A DNA stretch of 33,416 bases, from the NCBI GenBank assembly GCA_002841945.1, contig PHBI01000060.1:1-33416 (forward strand), written 5' to 3'. The notes under the pieces were generated by a model that was not told the DNA's origin, searched no databases, and saw nothing but the letters and a program-made list of their open reading frames with translations. This document shows, in pieces, positions 15,617-24,065 of this stretch (the stretch's first letter is position 1; each line of letters opens with the position of its first letter). Origin of the DNA: Deltaproteobacteria bacterium HGW-Deltaproteobacteria-14. Lineage in GTDB: Bacteria > Myxococcota_A > UBA9042 > PHBI01. Made by a program: the position numbers and the translations under genes.

Positions 15617-18442
15617 ATGGGCCAGGACTGCTACGACCACAACCCCCTCGTCCACCGGGACCGACGCCTCGGCGGCGCGAAGTCCGCGTGGGTGCGCAGC
15701 TTCGCGTGCGAGGACGTGCGGCCGCTCATCGTGTGTCGCGGGCCCATCCGCAAGGAGGCGATCGACGTCTTCCGCGAGATGGGGATCGAGCACTGCGGGA
15801 TGCTGCTGTCGGAGAAGGACTCCATCGTCTACACCCAGGCGCTGGCGCCCGAGCTGCGCTTCATGGGGCCCGAGCACGTCCACCGCGTCAGCGACTACTC
15901 CGGGGCGACCCGCGCCGAGCGGATGGAGCGGATCGGGCAGATCATCGGCGTCTGCCGCGAGCACGGCTACTCCCACGTCTTCGCCGGCTACGGCTTCATG
16001 GCCGAGGACGAGACCTTCGTGAGCGCCATCGAGGACGCCGGGCTCGTCTTCATCGGCCCGGGATCGCACGTCGTGCGCGCGGCCGGGGCGAAGGATGAGG
16101 CGAAGCGGACCGCGCTCGCCGAGCAGGTCAGCGTCACGCCGGGCATCAACGACCTCACGACCCGCGCGCTGCTGAAGCGACACACCAGCGCCGCGGCGCT
16201 GGCGGCGCTGGTCCGCGAGCGCGGGCTCGGCGTGGACACGGCGGCGTGGACCGAGGACATGGCCCTCGAGGACCTCGCCGGCGCCGTCCTCGACGCCGCG
16301 CACGCCAAGGGCGTCGACGTCTACACCGTGGACGAGCTCACGGCGGTGGCGGCCGAGGCGGTCGCGCGGATGCTCGAGGAGCTGCCGGGGCGACGCATCC
16401 GGCTCAAGGCCATCGGCGGCGGGGGCGGCAAGGGGCAGCGCATCGTGACCGCGGCCACCGAGGCGCCGGACAAGCTCCGCGAGATCCTGAGCGAGGTGAA
16501 GGCCACCGGCGCCGGGGACAACAAGAACGTCATCGTCGAGCTCAACATCGAGGAGACCCGCCACGTCGAGATCCAGCTCATCGGCAACGGGAGCTGGTCG
16601 ATCTCCCTCGGCGCGCGCGACTGCTCGCTGCAGATGCACGAGCAAAAACTTCTCGAGATTTCGCTCACACAAGAGGCCACATCGGCCGCTATTGCCGCAG
16701 CGCAGCAAGACGGCCGCGAGCTCGAGGCCCGGGCGCTCGAGCGCGAGCTCGCGATGCTCGAGGAGATGGAGGCTCAGGCCGAGCGCTTCGGGACGGCGGT
16801 CCGGCTCGACAACGCGTCTACCTTCGAGTGCATCGTCGATCAGGGGCGCCACTACTTCATGGAGGTCAACACCCGCATCCAGGTCGAGCACCGCGTGTCG
16901 GAGCTCTGCTATGCGCTGCGCTTCGAGGCCCCCGACGACCCGCGGGACGTGTTCGAGGTGACCTCCCTGGTCGAGATGATGGTGTTGCTCGCGCGGCACG
17001 GGGCGCGGCTGCCGCGCCCCACCCGGGTGCGCCGCGAGGGGGCCGCCATCGAGGCGCGCCTCAACGCCACCGACCGGGCGCTCCAGCCCCACGCGGGGGG
17101 GATCATCCAGAACTGGTCGGACCCCGCCCCCGGCGAGGTGCGCGACGATCAGGGGATCTGCACGAAGAACCCCGACACCCAGAGCTTCATCCACTACAAG
17201 CTCGCCGGGGCCTACGACAGCAACATCGCGCTGCTGGTCACGGTCGGCGACGACCGCCTCGAGAGCCTGACGCGCCTGGTCGACACCCTGCGTCAGATGA
17301 AGATCAGCGGGGTCGACCTCGAGACCAACCTCACCTTCCACTACGGCCTCGCGCACTGGCTCCTCGGCCGCAACGCCCACGCCATGCCGAGCACGCGCTT
17401 CGTGGTGCCGTACCTGACCCAGGTCGGGCTCCTCAAGCGCCACGCGCGGGACCTCGACGCGATGTACGCCTGGTCCCAGCTGCGGGCGGGCTGCGAGCTG
17501 CGCTTCGCGTCACGCCCGCCGGCGCTCAAGGCGATCCGGCGGGCGCTGACGCTCAAGGAGACGCTGCTGGCGCGGGTGCTCGACGTGGCCTTCCGCGACC
17601 CGCACGTCATGAGCGCGTGGCTCTCGGCCCACCGCCACGACTTCGCCTTCGGCGAGGACGAGCGCCTCGTCTGGCTGACCAACCCGCTGCGCCTGCTCAA
17701 GAGCAGCTACCGCCTCATGAACATGGAGTGGGACCCGCGGCGGGCACCAGCGCACGTCATCTGGGAGCACGACAACGTGGTGCTCGAGCGCGGGCTCGGG
17801 TTCTACGATCGGCTCGAGGAGCGGCTCGGGCGGCCCTCGTGGGCAGATCTACAGGCGCGGCTCGCGGACGCCACGCCCCCGAGCGGCTTCGACGCCGCGC
17901 TGTGGGGAGAGACCCGCGCGGCCCACCTGGGGTTCCAGGCGGGGCTCGATCTCCTGGCGCTCATCCCCATCATCGGCCAGCGGGCGCGCTTCTACGAGCT
18001 CGACGTCAACGCCGACCTCTCGGTCACGATCCCGGAGCGCCTCCTCGACCCGACGCTCCAGGCGGAGATGCGGCGTGTGCTCGCGCCGCCCCCGGCGACC
18101 TCCGACGACACCATCGTGGCGGTGACCGGCGGCATGTACTACTCCCAGGAGGCGCCGGACCGGCCGCCGCTCATCCGCGAGGGGGATCACTTCGAGGTGG
18201 GGCAGCCGCTCTACGTCATCGAGGTGATGAAGATGTACAACAAGATCCCGGCGCCGTTCTCGGGGACTATCGACGAGGCGCTCATCGACGCCGACGGGAC
18301 CATCGTCAAGAAGGGGCAGCCGCTGTTCCGCATCACCCCCGACGTCCGCCTCGAGCGCGAGGACCCGGCCGAGCGCAAGCGCCGCCGCAAGAAGAGCACC
18401 GACCTCGCGCTGCACAGCTTCCCCGCCTCACCCCGCGGCTGA
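15617..18442 (+). CDS. Divergent biotin carboxylase fused to biotin carrier domain
   Basis: A 941-residue protein with an ATP-grasp biotin carboxylase at the N-terminus and a biotinyl domain at the C-terminus. ATG 15617 has AAGGA 7 nt upstream; GTG 15557 (overlapping the previous gene) and ATG 15602 are alternatives. The carboxylase core is recognisable but unusual: VCRGPIRKEAIDVFREMG replaces the usual NRGEIAxR start, GYGFMAEDETFV and FIGPGSHVVRAAGAKDEAK follow, an insertion of about 70 residues precedes the ATP loop IGGGGGKGQR, and a further charged insertion precedes FMEVNTRIQVEHRVSEL. A middle region of about 250 residues is unassigned. The biotinylation site reads EVMKM with Lys872. It follows the carboxyltransferase and provides both partner activities. 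It is much longer than a typical AccC or PccA. Confidence 0.85.
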   Translation: MGQDCYDHNPLVHRDRRLGGAKSAWVRSFACEDVRPLIVCRGPIRKEAIDVFREMGIEHCGMLLSEKDSIVYTQALAPELRFMGPEHVHRVSDYSGATRAERMERIGQIIGVCREHGYSHVFAGYGFMAEDETFVSAIEDAGLVFIGPGSHVVRAAGAKDEAKRTALAEQVSVTPGINDLTTRALLKRHTSAAALAALVRERGLGVDTAAWTEDMALEDLAGAVLDAAHAKGVDVYTVDELTAVAAEAVARMLEELPGRRIRLKAIGGGGGKGQRIVTAATEAPDKLREILSEVKATGAGDNKNVIVELNIEETRHVEIQLIGNGSWSISLGARDCSLQMHEQKLLEISLTQEATSAAIAAAQQDGRELEARALERELAMLEEMEAQAERFGTAVRLDNASTFECIVDQGRHYFMEVNTRIQVEHRVSELCYALRFEAPDDPRDVFEVTSLVEMMVLLARHGARLPRPTRVRREGAAIEARLNATDRALQPHAGGIIQNWSDPAPGEVRDDQGICTKNPDTQSFIHYKLAGAYDSNIALLVTVGDDRLESLTRLVDTLRQMKISGVDLETNLTFHYGLAHWLLGRNAHAMPSTRFVVPYLTQVGLLKRHARDLDAMYAWSQLRAGCELRFASRPPALKAIRRALTLKETLLARVLDVAFRDPHVMSAWLSAHRHDFAFGEDERLVWLTNPLRLLKSSYRLMNMEWDPRRAPAHVIWEHDNVVLERGLGFYDRLEERLGRPSWADLQARLADATPPSGFDAALWGETRAAHLGFQAGLDLLALIPIIGQRARFYELDVNADLSVTIPERLLDPTLQAEMRRVLAPPPATSDDTIVAVTGGMYYSQEAPDRPPLIREGDHFEVGQPLYVIEVMKMYNKIPAPFSGTIDEALIDADGTIVKKGQPLFRITPDVRLEREDPAERKRRRKKSTDLALHSFPASPRG

Positions 18443-18473
18443 CGGCCCCGGGGCCGGCGCGGGGACGCGCGGG

Positions 18474-20573
18474 CTACGCCGAGCCGAGGGCGCGCTGCAC
18501 CGCGCGGGAGAGATCGAGCAGGGTAAAGGGCTTCTGGATGAAGTGTACGCCGCGGTCGAGGACCCCGTGGTGCACGATGACGTTCGAGGTGTAGCCCGAC
18601 ATGAACAGGGCGCGCGTCCCGGGCCAGTGCGCGCCCACGCGGTCGCGCAGCTCGGGGCCGTTCATCGCCGGGAGCACGACGTCGGTCAGCAGCAGATCCA
18701 TGGGCTCCGCGCCGGCCTCGCACACCGCGAGCGCCTCGGCCGGCGACGCCACCGCCTGGACCTGGTAGCCGAGCTGGGTCAGCATCTGCCAGGTCATCTG
18801 ACGCACCAGGGCCTCGTCCTCGACCAGCAGGATGGTCGCGTCGCCCCGCACCGGGCGCACCTCCTCGGGAGCGCCTTCCACCTCGCCGCCGCTCACCCAG
18901 CGAGGCAGGTAGATGCGGAAGGTCGTCCCCCTGCCCGGCTCGCTGTAGACGTTGATGAAGCCGTTGTTCTGCTTGACGATGCCGTAGACGGTCGCGAGGC
19001 CGAGCCCGGTCCCCTCGCCCACCCCCTTGGTGGTGAAGAACGGCTCGAAGACGTGGGCGAGCACGGTCTGGTCCATGCCGTGACCGTCGTCGCTCACCTG
19101 CACCCGCACGTAGTCCCCGGGGCGGCTCTCGGCGTGATGGCGACAGTAGTCTTCGTCGATGTGGACGTTGCCCGTCTCGAGGGTGAGCTGGCCGCCGTCG
19201 GGCATCGCGTCGCGGGCGTTGACCACGAGGTTGACGAGGATCTGGTCGACCTGGGACGGGTCGATCTCGACCGTCCACAGGTCGTCGCCTGGCTCGAGGC
19301 GCAGGGTGATGCGCTCGCCGATGAGGCGGGCGAGCGTGCGCTGCAGCGAGCCCACCAGGGCGTTGAGGTCCATCGGGCGCGGCACGGCGATCTGCTTGCG
19401 CGAGAACGCCAGCAGCTGGCGCGTGATGTCGCGCGAGTGGGCGGCGGCCGTCTCGATCTGGGCGATGTCCTCGCGGATCGGGTCACCGGGGACCAGCTGG
19501 CGCTGCAGGAGCTCGGTGTAGCCCAAGATGACGGCGAGCATGTTGTTGAAGTCGTGCGCGATCCCGCCGGCGAGGCGCCCGATGGACTCCATCTTCTGCG
19601 CCTGGATGAGCTGGGCCTGCAGCAGGTCGCGCTCCTCCTGGGCCTTCCGCTCGAGGGTCGTCTCCCGGGCGAACGCGAACACGTACTCGACCCCCGCGGC
19701 GTCGATGAAGCTGACGGTGAGCTCGATCGGGAAGGTCGTCCCGTCTTTACGGCGGTGCGTCGAGGCGAAGGTGACACCGCCGCGCGCACGCGCGAGCGCC
19801 AAAAAGCCGTCCCACGACGCCCGGGGCCGACCCGGCGCGACGTCGAAGACGCTGAGCTGAAGGAGCTCCTCACGGGTGTAGCCGAGGCTGCGGCAGGCCT
19901 CGTCGTTGACGCTGACGAGGGCGCCCGCGCGGTCGATGCGGAAGATGGCGATCGAGGCGCGGTCGATGCAGAACTGGGTCAGACGGAGCGCGTCGTTGGC
20001 GCGCTTGCGGTCGGAGATGTCGCGGGTGAAGGCGAGATGGAACTCGTAGTCACCGACCCGGATGTGCCGCGACGACACCTCGATCGGGAAGACGGTGCCG
20101 TCCTTGTGGCGGTGCGCCATCTCGAAGCGCCGGGTCGCGGCGCCGGGGCTGCGATAGCTCGCCCAGTGCGTCGGGTACCGTTCGGGGGACATGCCCGGGT
20201 CGATGTCCCACAGGCGCAGCGCCATCAGCTCGGCGCGGCTGTACCCGAGCATCTGGCAGGCTTGCTCGTTGACGTAGTCGAAGCCGCCGTCCGCGTTCAG
20301 CCAGAACACACCGTCAGCGGCGCGCTCGATGGTGGTCCGGAAAAGCTCGAGCTCGAGCTCGGGGTCGACGCCGGGGCGGGCCGGAGTCGCAGGGGGGCGG
20401 CGACGACGCGCGGAGGCGGGGGCGATCACCTCGGTGAGCTCGCCGACGGCGCGCTCCAGATCATCGATCGCCCCGGCGCCGACCGCATCGCGCCGAACAT
20501 CGGCCGCGCCCCCGCCCGCGATGCGGCGGATCGCGGCCGTCGCCGCGGCGATCCGGGCGTCGTTGCTGTCCAT
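18474..20573 (-). CDS. Hybrid histidine kinase PAS-PAS-HisKA-HATPase-REC
   Basis: A 699-residue soluble hybrid sensor kinase. ATG 20573 has a strong GGAGGGG site upstream. After an Ala/Arg-rich N-terminus come PAS1 (about 75-190) and PAS2 (about 200-315), each ending in a typical RDISDRK- or RETTLERK-like linker. The phosphoacceptor His340 lies in GGIAHDFNNMLAVILGYTE. The ATPase domain has NLVVNARDAMPDGG and GTGLGLATVYGIVKQNNG. A C-terminal receiver (580-695) has VEDE, Asp631 in LLTDVVLP and Lys in FIQKPF. It lies 108 nt downstream of nitrogenase-like gene D1 on the same strand, with no obvious terminator between, so read-through or co-regulation is possible. PAS domains could sense redox or oxygen, but no haem or flavin ligand can be assigned. 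Confidence 0.92.
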   Translation of the reverse strand: MDSNDARIAAATAAIRRIAGGGAADVRRDAVGAGAIDDLERAVGELTEVIAPASARRRRPPATPARPGVDPELELELFRTTIERAADGVFWLNADGGFDYVNEQACQMLGYSRAELMALRLWDIDPGMSPERYPTHWASYRSPGAATRRFEMAHRHKDGTVFPIEVSSRHIRVGDYEFHLAFTRDISDRKRANDALRLTQFCIDRASIAIFRIDRAGALVSVNDEACRSLGYTREELLQLSVFDVAPGRPRASWDGFLALARARGGVTFASTHRRKDGTTFPIELTVSFIDAAGVEYVFAFARETTLERKAQEERDLLQAQLIQAQKMESIGRLAGGIAHDFNNMLAVILGYTELLQRQLVPGDPIREDIAQIETAAAHSRDITRQLLAFSRKQIAVPRPMDLNALVGSLQRTLARLIGERITLRLEPGDDLWTVEIDPSQVDQILVNLVVNARDAMPDGGQLTLETGNVHIDEDYCRHHAESRPGDYVRVQVSDDGHGMDQTVLAHVFEPFFTTKGVGEGTGLGLATVYGIVKQNNGFINVYSEPGRGTTFRIYLPRWVSGGEVEGAPEEVRPVRGDATILLVEDEALVRQMTWQMLTQLGYQVQAVASPAEALAVCEAGAEPMDLLLTDVVLPAMNGPELRDRVGAHWPGTRALFMSGYTSNVIVHHGVLDRGVHFIQKPFTLLDLSRAVQRALGSA

Positions 20574-20681
20574 TGAACTCCCCTCCTGGGGCGAGCCTAC
20601 ATACGGCGGACGAGGCGGACAACCGAAGCCGGGATCCGCGAGGGGCGCTCTCCCCCCGCAGGTGCGGACCGCCGGCGTCGA

Positions 20682-22001
20682 TCAGTCGATGAAGTAGTTG
20701 CGGTCCTCGAGGCGATCGGCGATGCGGCCGAGGAGGCAGGCGGCGCCGCGATACCCGAGGAACGGCTCGGCGAAGAGCGCGTGGTGCCCCCAGCTCGGGA
20801 AGCCGAACTCGAGGAACTTGGACCAGCGCGGCGCCGGCGCATGCTCGGCGGGGGCGATGATGAGATCGAGGTCGCGCCGGGCGGCGACGAGGTGCTCGGA
20901 GTAGGTGATGGAGTCGACGTCGAAGCTGACCCGGACCGGGCGGCGCAGGGTCTCGGGGAGGGTGACGTCGGGCTCGCAGGAGGTCCAGGCGATGGCGGAC
21001 ACGAGGTGCGCGCCGACGAGCTCGGCGAGCTCGGCGAGGCCGGGGATGTACTGGGGGTGGCCGGCGTAGGTCCAGCGGCTGCCGAGGAAGCGCTTGAGGG
21101 CCAGCCACTTGATCTTCGGCAGGAGCTCCCGGGCGCTGTCGGCGATGAAGCGCTCGGCGCGCTCCTCGCGCCCGGTCGCGGCGGCGATCTTGCGCAGGAA
21201 GCGGTTGGTCGCCTCGAAGCCGAGCGGCAGCTCGACCTCGACGAGGTCCGCCGAGACGCGGCGCATCAGGCGCCGGCTCGCGGCGCGCGAGCCGGGGAGC
21301 GAGATGATGGTGCGGCACTCGGCGACGCGCTTGAGCTCGTCGAAGCCGACGCCGCTGAGCCAGGTGACGGCGAGCTCGAGGCCGAGCCCGTCCTCGATGA
21401 GGCGCTCGAGCTCGGCGAGGTTGGCGCGGTGGTCCTCCTCGTTGCGGTCCATGAAGTAGCCGATGACGGCGACCTTGTTGTCGTCGGGCATGACGTCGGG
21501 CAGGTCGATGCGCCGCGCGATGCACTTGAGCGCGTCCATGTAGCCGCCGTCCCAGTCCATCGCGAGCGAGCGCCCGGGGATGGGGATGGACGGCTTGACG
21601 CCGCGGGCGTCGGCGTCTTCGACCAGCAGATCGTAGGGGGTGCCGATGATGGCGGCCATCGGAAAGCAGGTGTAGGCGACCGCCTTCACGAAGTCGGCCT
21701 CGGCGTACTTCTTGTACGCGCCGATGAAGCCCTCGTGGTTGCCGTCGGCGATGTTGGCGACGTGCGAGCCGGTGTTGACGATGCGGTGGCGACCCTCGAC
21801 GTCGAGCAGCGTCGAGTTCAGGTCGTGGGTCCCGAAGATCTGCTCGGACTTGAACCCGGAGCAGTTGGGGGCGTCGACGAGCAGATAGAGGTCGGGGATG
21901 GCGTTGACCGCCATGTAGACCCCGTGGAGGAACGGGTAGGTGCAGATCTTGCCGTACTTCCGGAGCTCCTGGGGGATGGTGCCGTGGGCGCGACTGGTCA
22001 C
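20682..22001 (-). CDS. Nitrogenase component 1-like protein D1 (three Cys retained)
   Basis: A 439-residue protein of the nitrogenase component 1 superfamily (NifD/K, BchN/B, CfbD relatives). GTG 22001 overlaps the K1 stop by 4 nt and has GGAG 6 nt upstream. Cys20 (KICTYPFLHG), Cys47 (VDAPNCSG) and Cys112 (AYTCFPM) are spaced 27 and 65 apart, close to the NifD P-cluster cysteines (26 and 66). The C-terminus FLEFGFP...PFLGYRG is typical of the superfamily. MDRNEEDHRANLAELERL marks strong paralogy with D2. The residues holding the FeMo cofactor in NifD are not apparent. With K1 it probably forms a heteromeric Fe-S reductase; substrate unknown. It is not a recognisable NifD, BchN or CfbD. Confidence 0.8.
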   Translation of the reverse strand: MTSRAHGTIPQELRKYGKICTYPFLHGVYMAVNAIPDLYLLVDAPNCSGFKSEQIFGTHDLNSTLLDVEGRHRIVNTGSHVANIADGNHEGFIGAYKKYAEADFVKAVAYTCFPMAAIIGTPYDLLVEDADARGVKPSIPIPGRSLAMDWDGGYMDALKCIARRIDLPDVMPDDNKVAVIGYFMDRNEEDHRANLAELERLIEDGLGLELAVTWLSGVGFDELKRVAECRTIISLPGSRAASRRLMRRVSADLVEVELPLGFEATNRFLRKIAAATGREERAERFIADSARELLPKIKWLALKRFLGSRWTYAGHPQYIPGLAELAELVGAHLVSAIAWTSCEPDVTLPETLRRPVRVSFDVDSITYSEHLVAARRDLDLIIAPAEHAPAPRWSKFLEFGFPSWGHHALFAEPFLGYRGAACLLGRIADRLEDRNYFID

Positions 22002-23869
22002 AGCAGATCTCCGTAGGTGGCGACGAGCGGCAGGTGGCAGCGGTCGAGGAGGCGGTCGATGGAGCGGACGGCGCCCTGCCAGCCGCGCTCGAAGCACTGC
22101 CCCGAGAACGGGACGTGGCGGTGGCGGATGAGCCGGCTGTCGAAGAAGTACTCGCTGAAGACCGGGCCGAAGGAGGCGCTCGCGAGCCACGCGTCGAGCT
22201 CGGCCTCGGCGGCGACCCAGCTCAGCTGCGTCCCCTCGGGCAGGTGCGCGGCGACCGCGGCGCGCACGGCGTCGTCGACCTCGTCCCCCGTGTCGGGGGT
22301 CGCGATCACGGCGAGGTCGAGGCCGAAGCCCATCTCGGCCAGGGTGCCCATGATGGGCAGCCCCCAGGAGGCGCCGGCGTCCCACATGCGCGCGAACTGG
22401 CTGAGCTCGCAGACCAGGCCGAGGCGGTGCTGAGCGGCCTCGGCGACCCGCGGGGCCCAGCGCTCGGCGACGAAGGCGTCGCGCCTGGCGTCGAGCGCCG
22501 CGAGCTGGTCCTCGCGCCCCAGCGCCATCAGGATCTGGCGCACGTAGGCGTGGGTTGCGGCGATCCCGTAGGGCGACGGCGGGTCGAGGCGCCGCACGTC
22601 CTGGGCGCCGAGCAGATCGACGTAGAACTTCTTCCACTCGTCGTTGGGGTAGAACGCGGCCACCTCGGCGCGCAGGTAGCCTTCGGCCATGCTCGGCGCG
22701 ACCGCGGGGATGATGGCGCTAGTGACGGTCGCGCCGAGCTCGCCGAGGAGCGTCACGAGCTCCTCGCGGGCCAGATCGTTGGCGAGCCCGACGAGGGCGA
22801 CGCCGCCGGCGGTCTTGGGGGTGCCGGTCGCCGCGGCGAACGCCTCGCGCATCATCTGGAGGTTGCGGTCGTAGGGGTCGACCGGGGTCTGGTTCTTGTA
22901 GAGGATCGGGAAGCTCGCCTTCTCGGCGGCCAGCTTGACGAGGGTGTGGGTGTCGTCGCCGATGACCTCGGGGACGCAGGTCTGGTCGACCCAGACGACC
23001 TCGGGGCGCAGGTGCTGGGTCACCTTCTCCATCACGTCGGAGATGAAGCCGGTGGCCCCGGTGATGACGTCGATGTCCTTGTAGTTGGTGTAGAGGGCGA
23101 GCCCGAGCGACTGGTCGCCCTCGAGGCCGCTCGACGCCTCGCGGGCGTCGGCGTCGGCGAAGCGGCGGTTGGGGGTCTTCCACGGGTAGCAGACGAAGTT
23201 GCGCGGGGCGAGGAACTGACACTCGAAGTCCGAGTGCTCGATGTAGACGAAGGGCGTCTCGAACTTGACGATGCTGTCCTTGATCTGCTCGAGCTCGGCC
23301 TTGGCGAGGTACCACTTCCACTGGTTCTCGTGGTTCCAGCTCTGGTGCATCCCCGGGCACGGGCCGTAGCGCTCGGGGGGCGGCGTCGGGGCGGCGCCGC
23401 CGGAGCCGTCGTCGTCGTGCATCGGCGGGGCCTCGACCGGGCGCAGGTACTTGTCGAGCAGCCCGATGGTGGCCTTGACGAGGCGCTTGGTGAGAAACCC
23501 CAGCAGCTGCCCGATGATCGGCTTGAACGTGTCGCCGGAGTAGCGAAAGCCGAGGTGGACGCCGCGGCTGAAGTAGTCCTGCTGCGGATCGAGGGGCTCG
23601 ACGAGGAGCGAGCACGGGGGGACCTTGGTGCCGCCCATCTCGAAGCGCCAGCCGCCGCCGTCGGTCGCGTGGACCTCGGTGACGCAGATGGCGTCGTCGG
23701 GATCGGAGTCGGGCGGGATGCCGAGGATCTTGGAGGCGACGCGGACGCGCTCCTCCCAGTGCTGGTCGTGCTCGGGGGCCGACTTCGCCCGGGGGGCGGA
23801 GCGGCGCTGGCCCGAGCGGTCGTCGGGGGGCTGGGTCCCCCGAGCGGTCGGCTCATGCGCGGTTGTCAT
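21998..23869 (-). CDS. Nitrogenase component 1-like protein K1 with extra N-terminal domain
   Basis: A 623-residue partner of D1. Residues 40-145 form an extra domain (ASKILGI, LGFRYSGD, FLTKRLVKATIGLLDKYL), followed by a Gly/Pro/Asp linker (146-168). The component-1 fold begins near 175. EHSDFEC (Cys217) aligns by eye with HGPxGC of nitrogenases, and QTCVPEVIGDD (Cys298) closely matches the Cys-E-x-IGDD motif of NifK; Cys227 (NFVCYPW) is extra. The first cysteine of the classical triad is not evident, as in BchB where an Asp serves. The paralogue K2 shares EHxDFECQF, DVITG, AELDAWLAS and the same N-terminal domain. No Shine-Dalgarno precedes ATG 23869. A TTGCGC-N17-TTAGCC promoter ends 7 nt before it, suggesting a leaderless mRNA. 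Confidence 0.8.
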   Translation of the reverse strand: MTTAHEPTARGTQPPDDRSGQRRSAPRAKSAPEHDQHWEERVRVASKILGIPPDSDPDDAICVTEVHATDGGGWRFEMGGTKVPPCSLLVEPLDPQQDYFSRGVHLGFRYSGDTFKPIIGQLLGFLTKRLVKATIGLLDKYLRPVEAPPMHDDDGSGGAAPTPPPERYGPCPGMHQSWNHENQWKWYLAKAELEQIKDSIVKFETPFVYIEHSDFECQFLAPRNFVCYPWKTPNRRFADADAREASSGLEGDQSLGLALYTNYKDIDVITGATGFISDVMEKVTQHLRPEVVWVDQTCVPEVIGDDTHTLVKLAAEKASFPILYKNQTPVDPYDRNLQMMREAFAAATGTPKTAGGVALVGLANDLAREELVTLLGELGATVTSAIIPAVAPSMAEGYLRAEVAAFYPNDEWKKFYVDLLGAQDVRRLDPPSPYGIAATHAYVRQILMALGREDQLAALDARRDAFVAERWAPRVAEAAQHRLGLVCELSQFARMWDAGASWGLPIMGTLAEMGFGLDLAVIATPDTGDEVDDAVRAAVAAHLPEGTQLSWVAAEAELDAWLASASFGPVFSEYFFDSRLIRHRHVPFSGQCFERGWQGAVRSIDRLLDRCHLPLVATYGDLL

Positions 23870-23876
23870 GGATCGA

Positions 23877-23905
23877 GGCTAACGGCGTTCTTGCGAGATG
23901 CGCAA
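23877..23905 (-). promoter_or_regulatory. Putative promoter of K1-D1 operon, near-leaderless
   Basis: On the minus strand TTGCGC (23905-23900) is followed after 17 nt by TTAGCC (23882-23877), only 7 nt before the K1 ATG at 23869. Transcription would begin at or next to the start codon. The -35 overlaps a small palindrome CTTGCG-N5-CGCAAG (23890-23906) that could be an operator. Confidence 0.45.
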
Positions 23906-23935
23906 GCGCCTGTGCGCTTTTGATGGGCCGGGCGA

Positions 23936-23963
23936 TCCCCGCTCAAGCGAACGCGAGCGGGGA
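23936..23963. promoter_or_regulatory. 9-bp inverted repeat between K1 and gene 24066
   Basis: TCCCCGCTC-N10-GAGCGGGGA is a perfect 9-bp inverted repeat in the middle of the 196-bp divergent region, 67 bp upstream of K1 and 103 bp upstream of the opposite gene. It lacks a T tract, so an operator or 5' leader hairpin for the plus-strand gene is more likely than a terminator. I saw no clear plus-strand promoter. Confidence 0.4.
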
Positions 23964-24065
23964 CCGAAGTAGGCCTTGGGGGTTCGAGTGGACGTCGCGC
24001 GCGGCCGTGTTCTGGGGTCGGCCCGGCCCTGCGCGAGCGGTCCCACTCCCCGAGGAGAGAGAGCC

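Noticed and set aside
16642..16665. Resemblance of the encoded EQKLLE to an epitope tag
   Set aside because: Only four residues match the Myc tag (EQKL), and the segment sits inside a conserved region of the carboxylase, so coincidence is the likely explanation.
18543..20576. A 677-codon plus-strand frame opposite the hybrid kinase
   Set aside because: Low-complexity Val/Asp/Arg/His translation; the minus strand encodes a complete hybrid kinase with all motifs.
20682..23869. Assignment of K1-D1 as BchN/BchB, BchY/BchZ or NifDK
   Set aside because: Cysteine spacing in D1 fits the superfamily, but K1 has an extra N-terminal domain and different cysteine pattern, and no bch or nif neighbours, NifH or cofactor genes are in the window. 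A generic label is safer.
22034..23923. A 629-codon plus-strand frame opposite K1
   Set aside because: Shadow of the K1 coding frame; no motifs, and K1 has a conserved paralogue on the minus strand.
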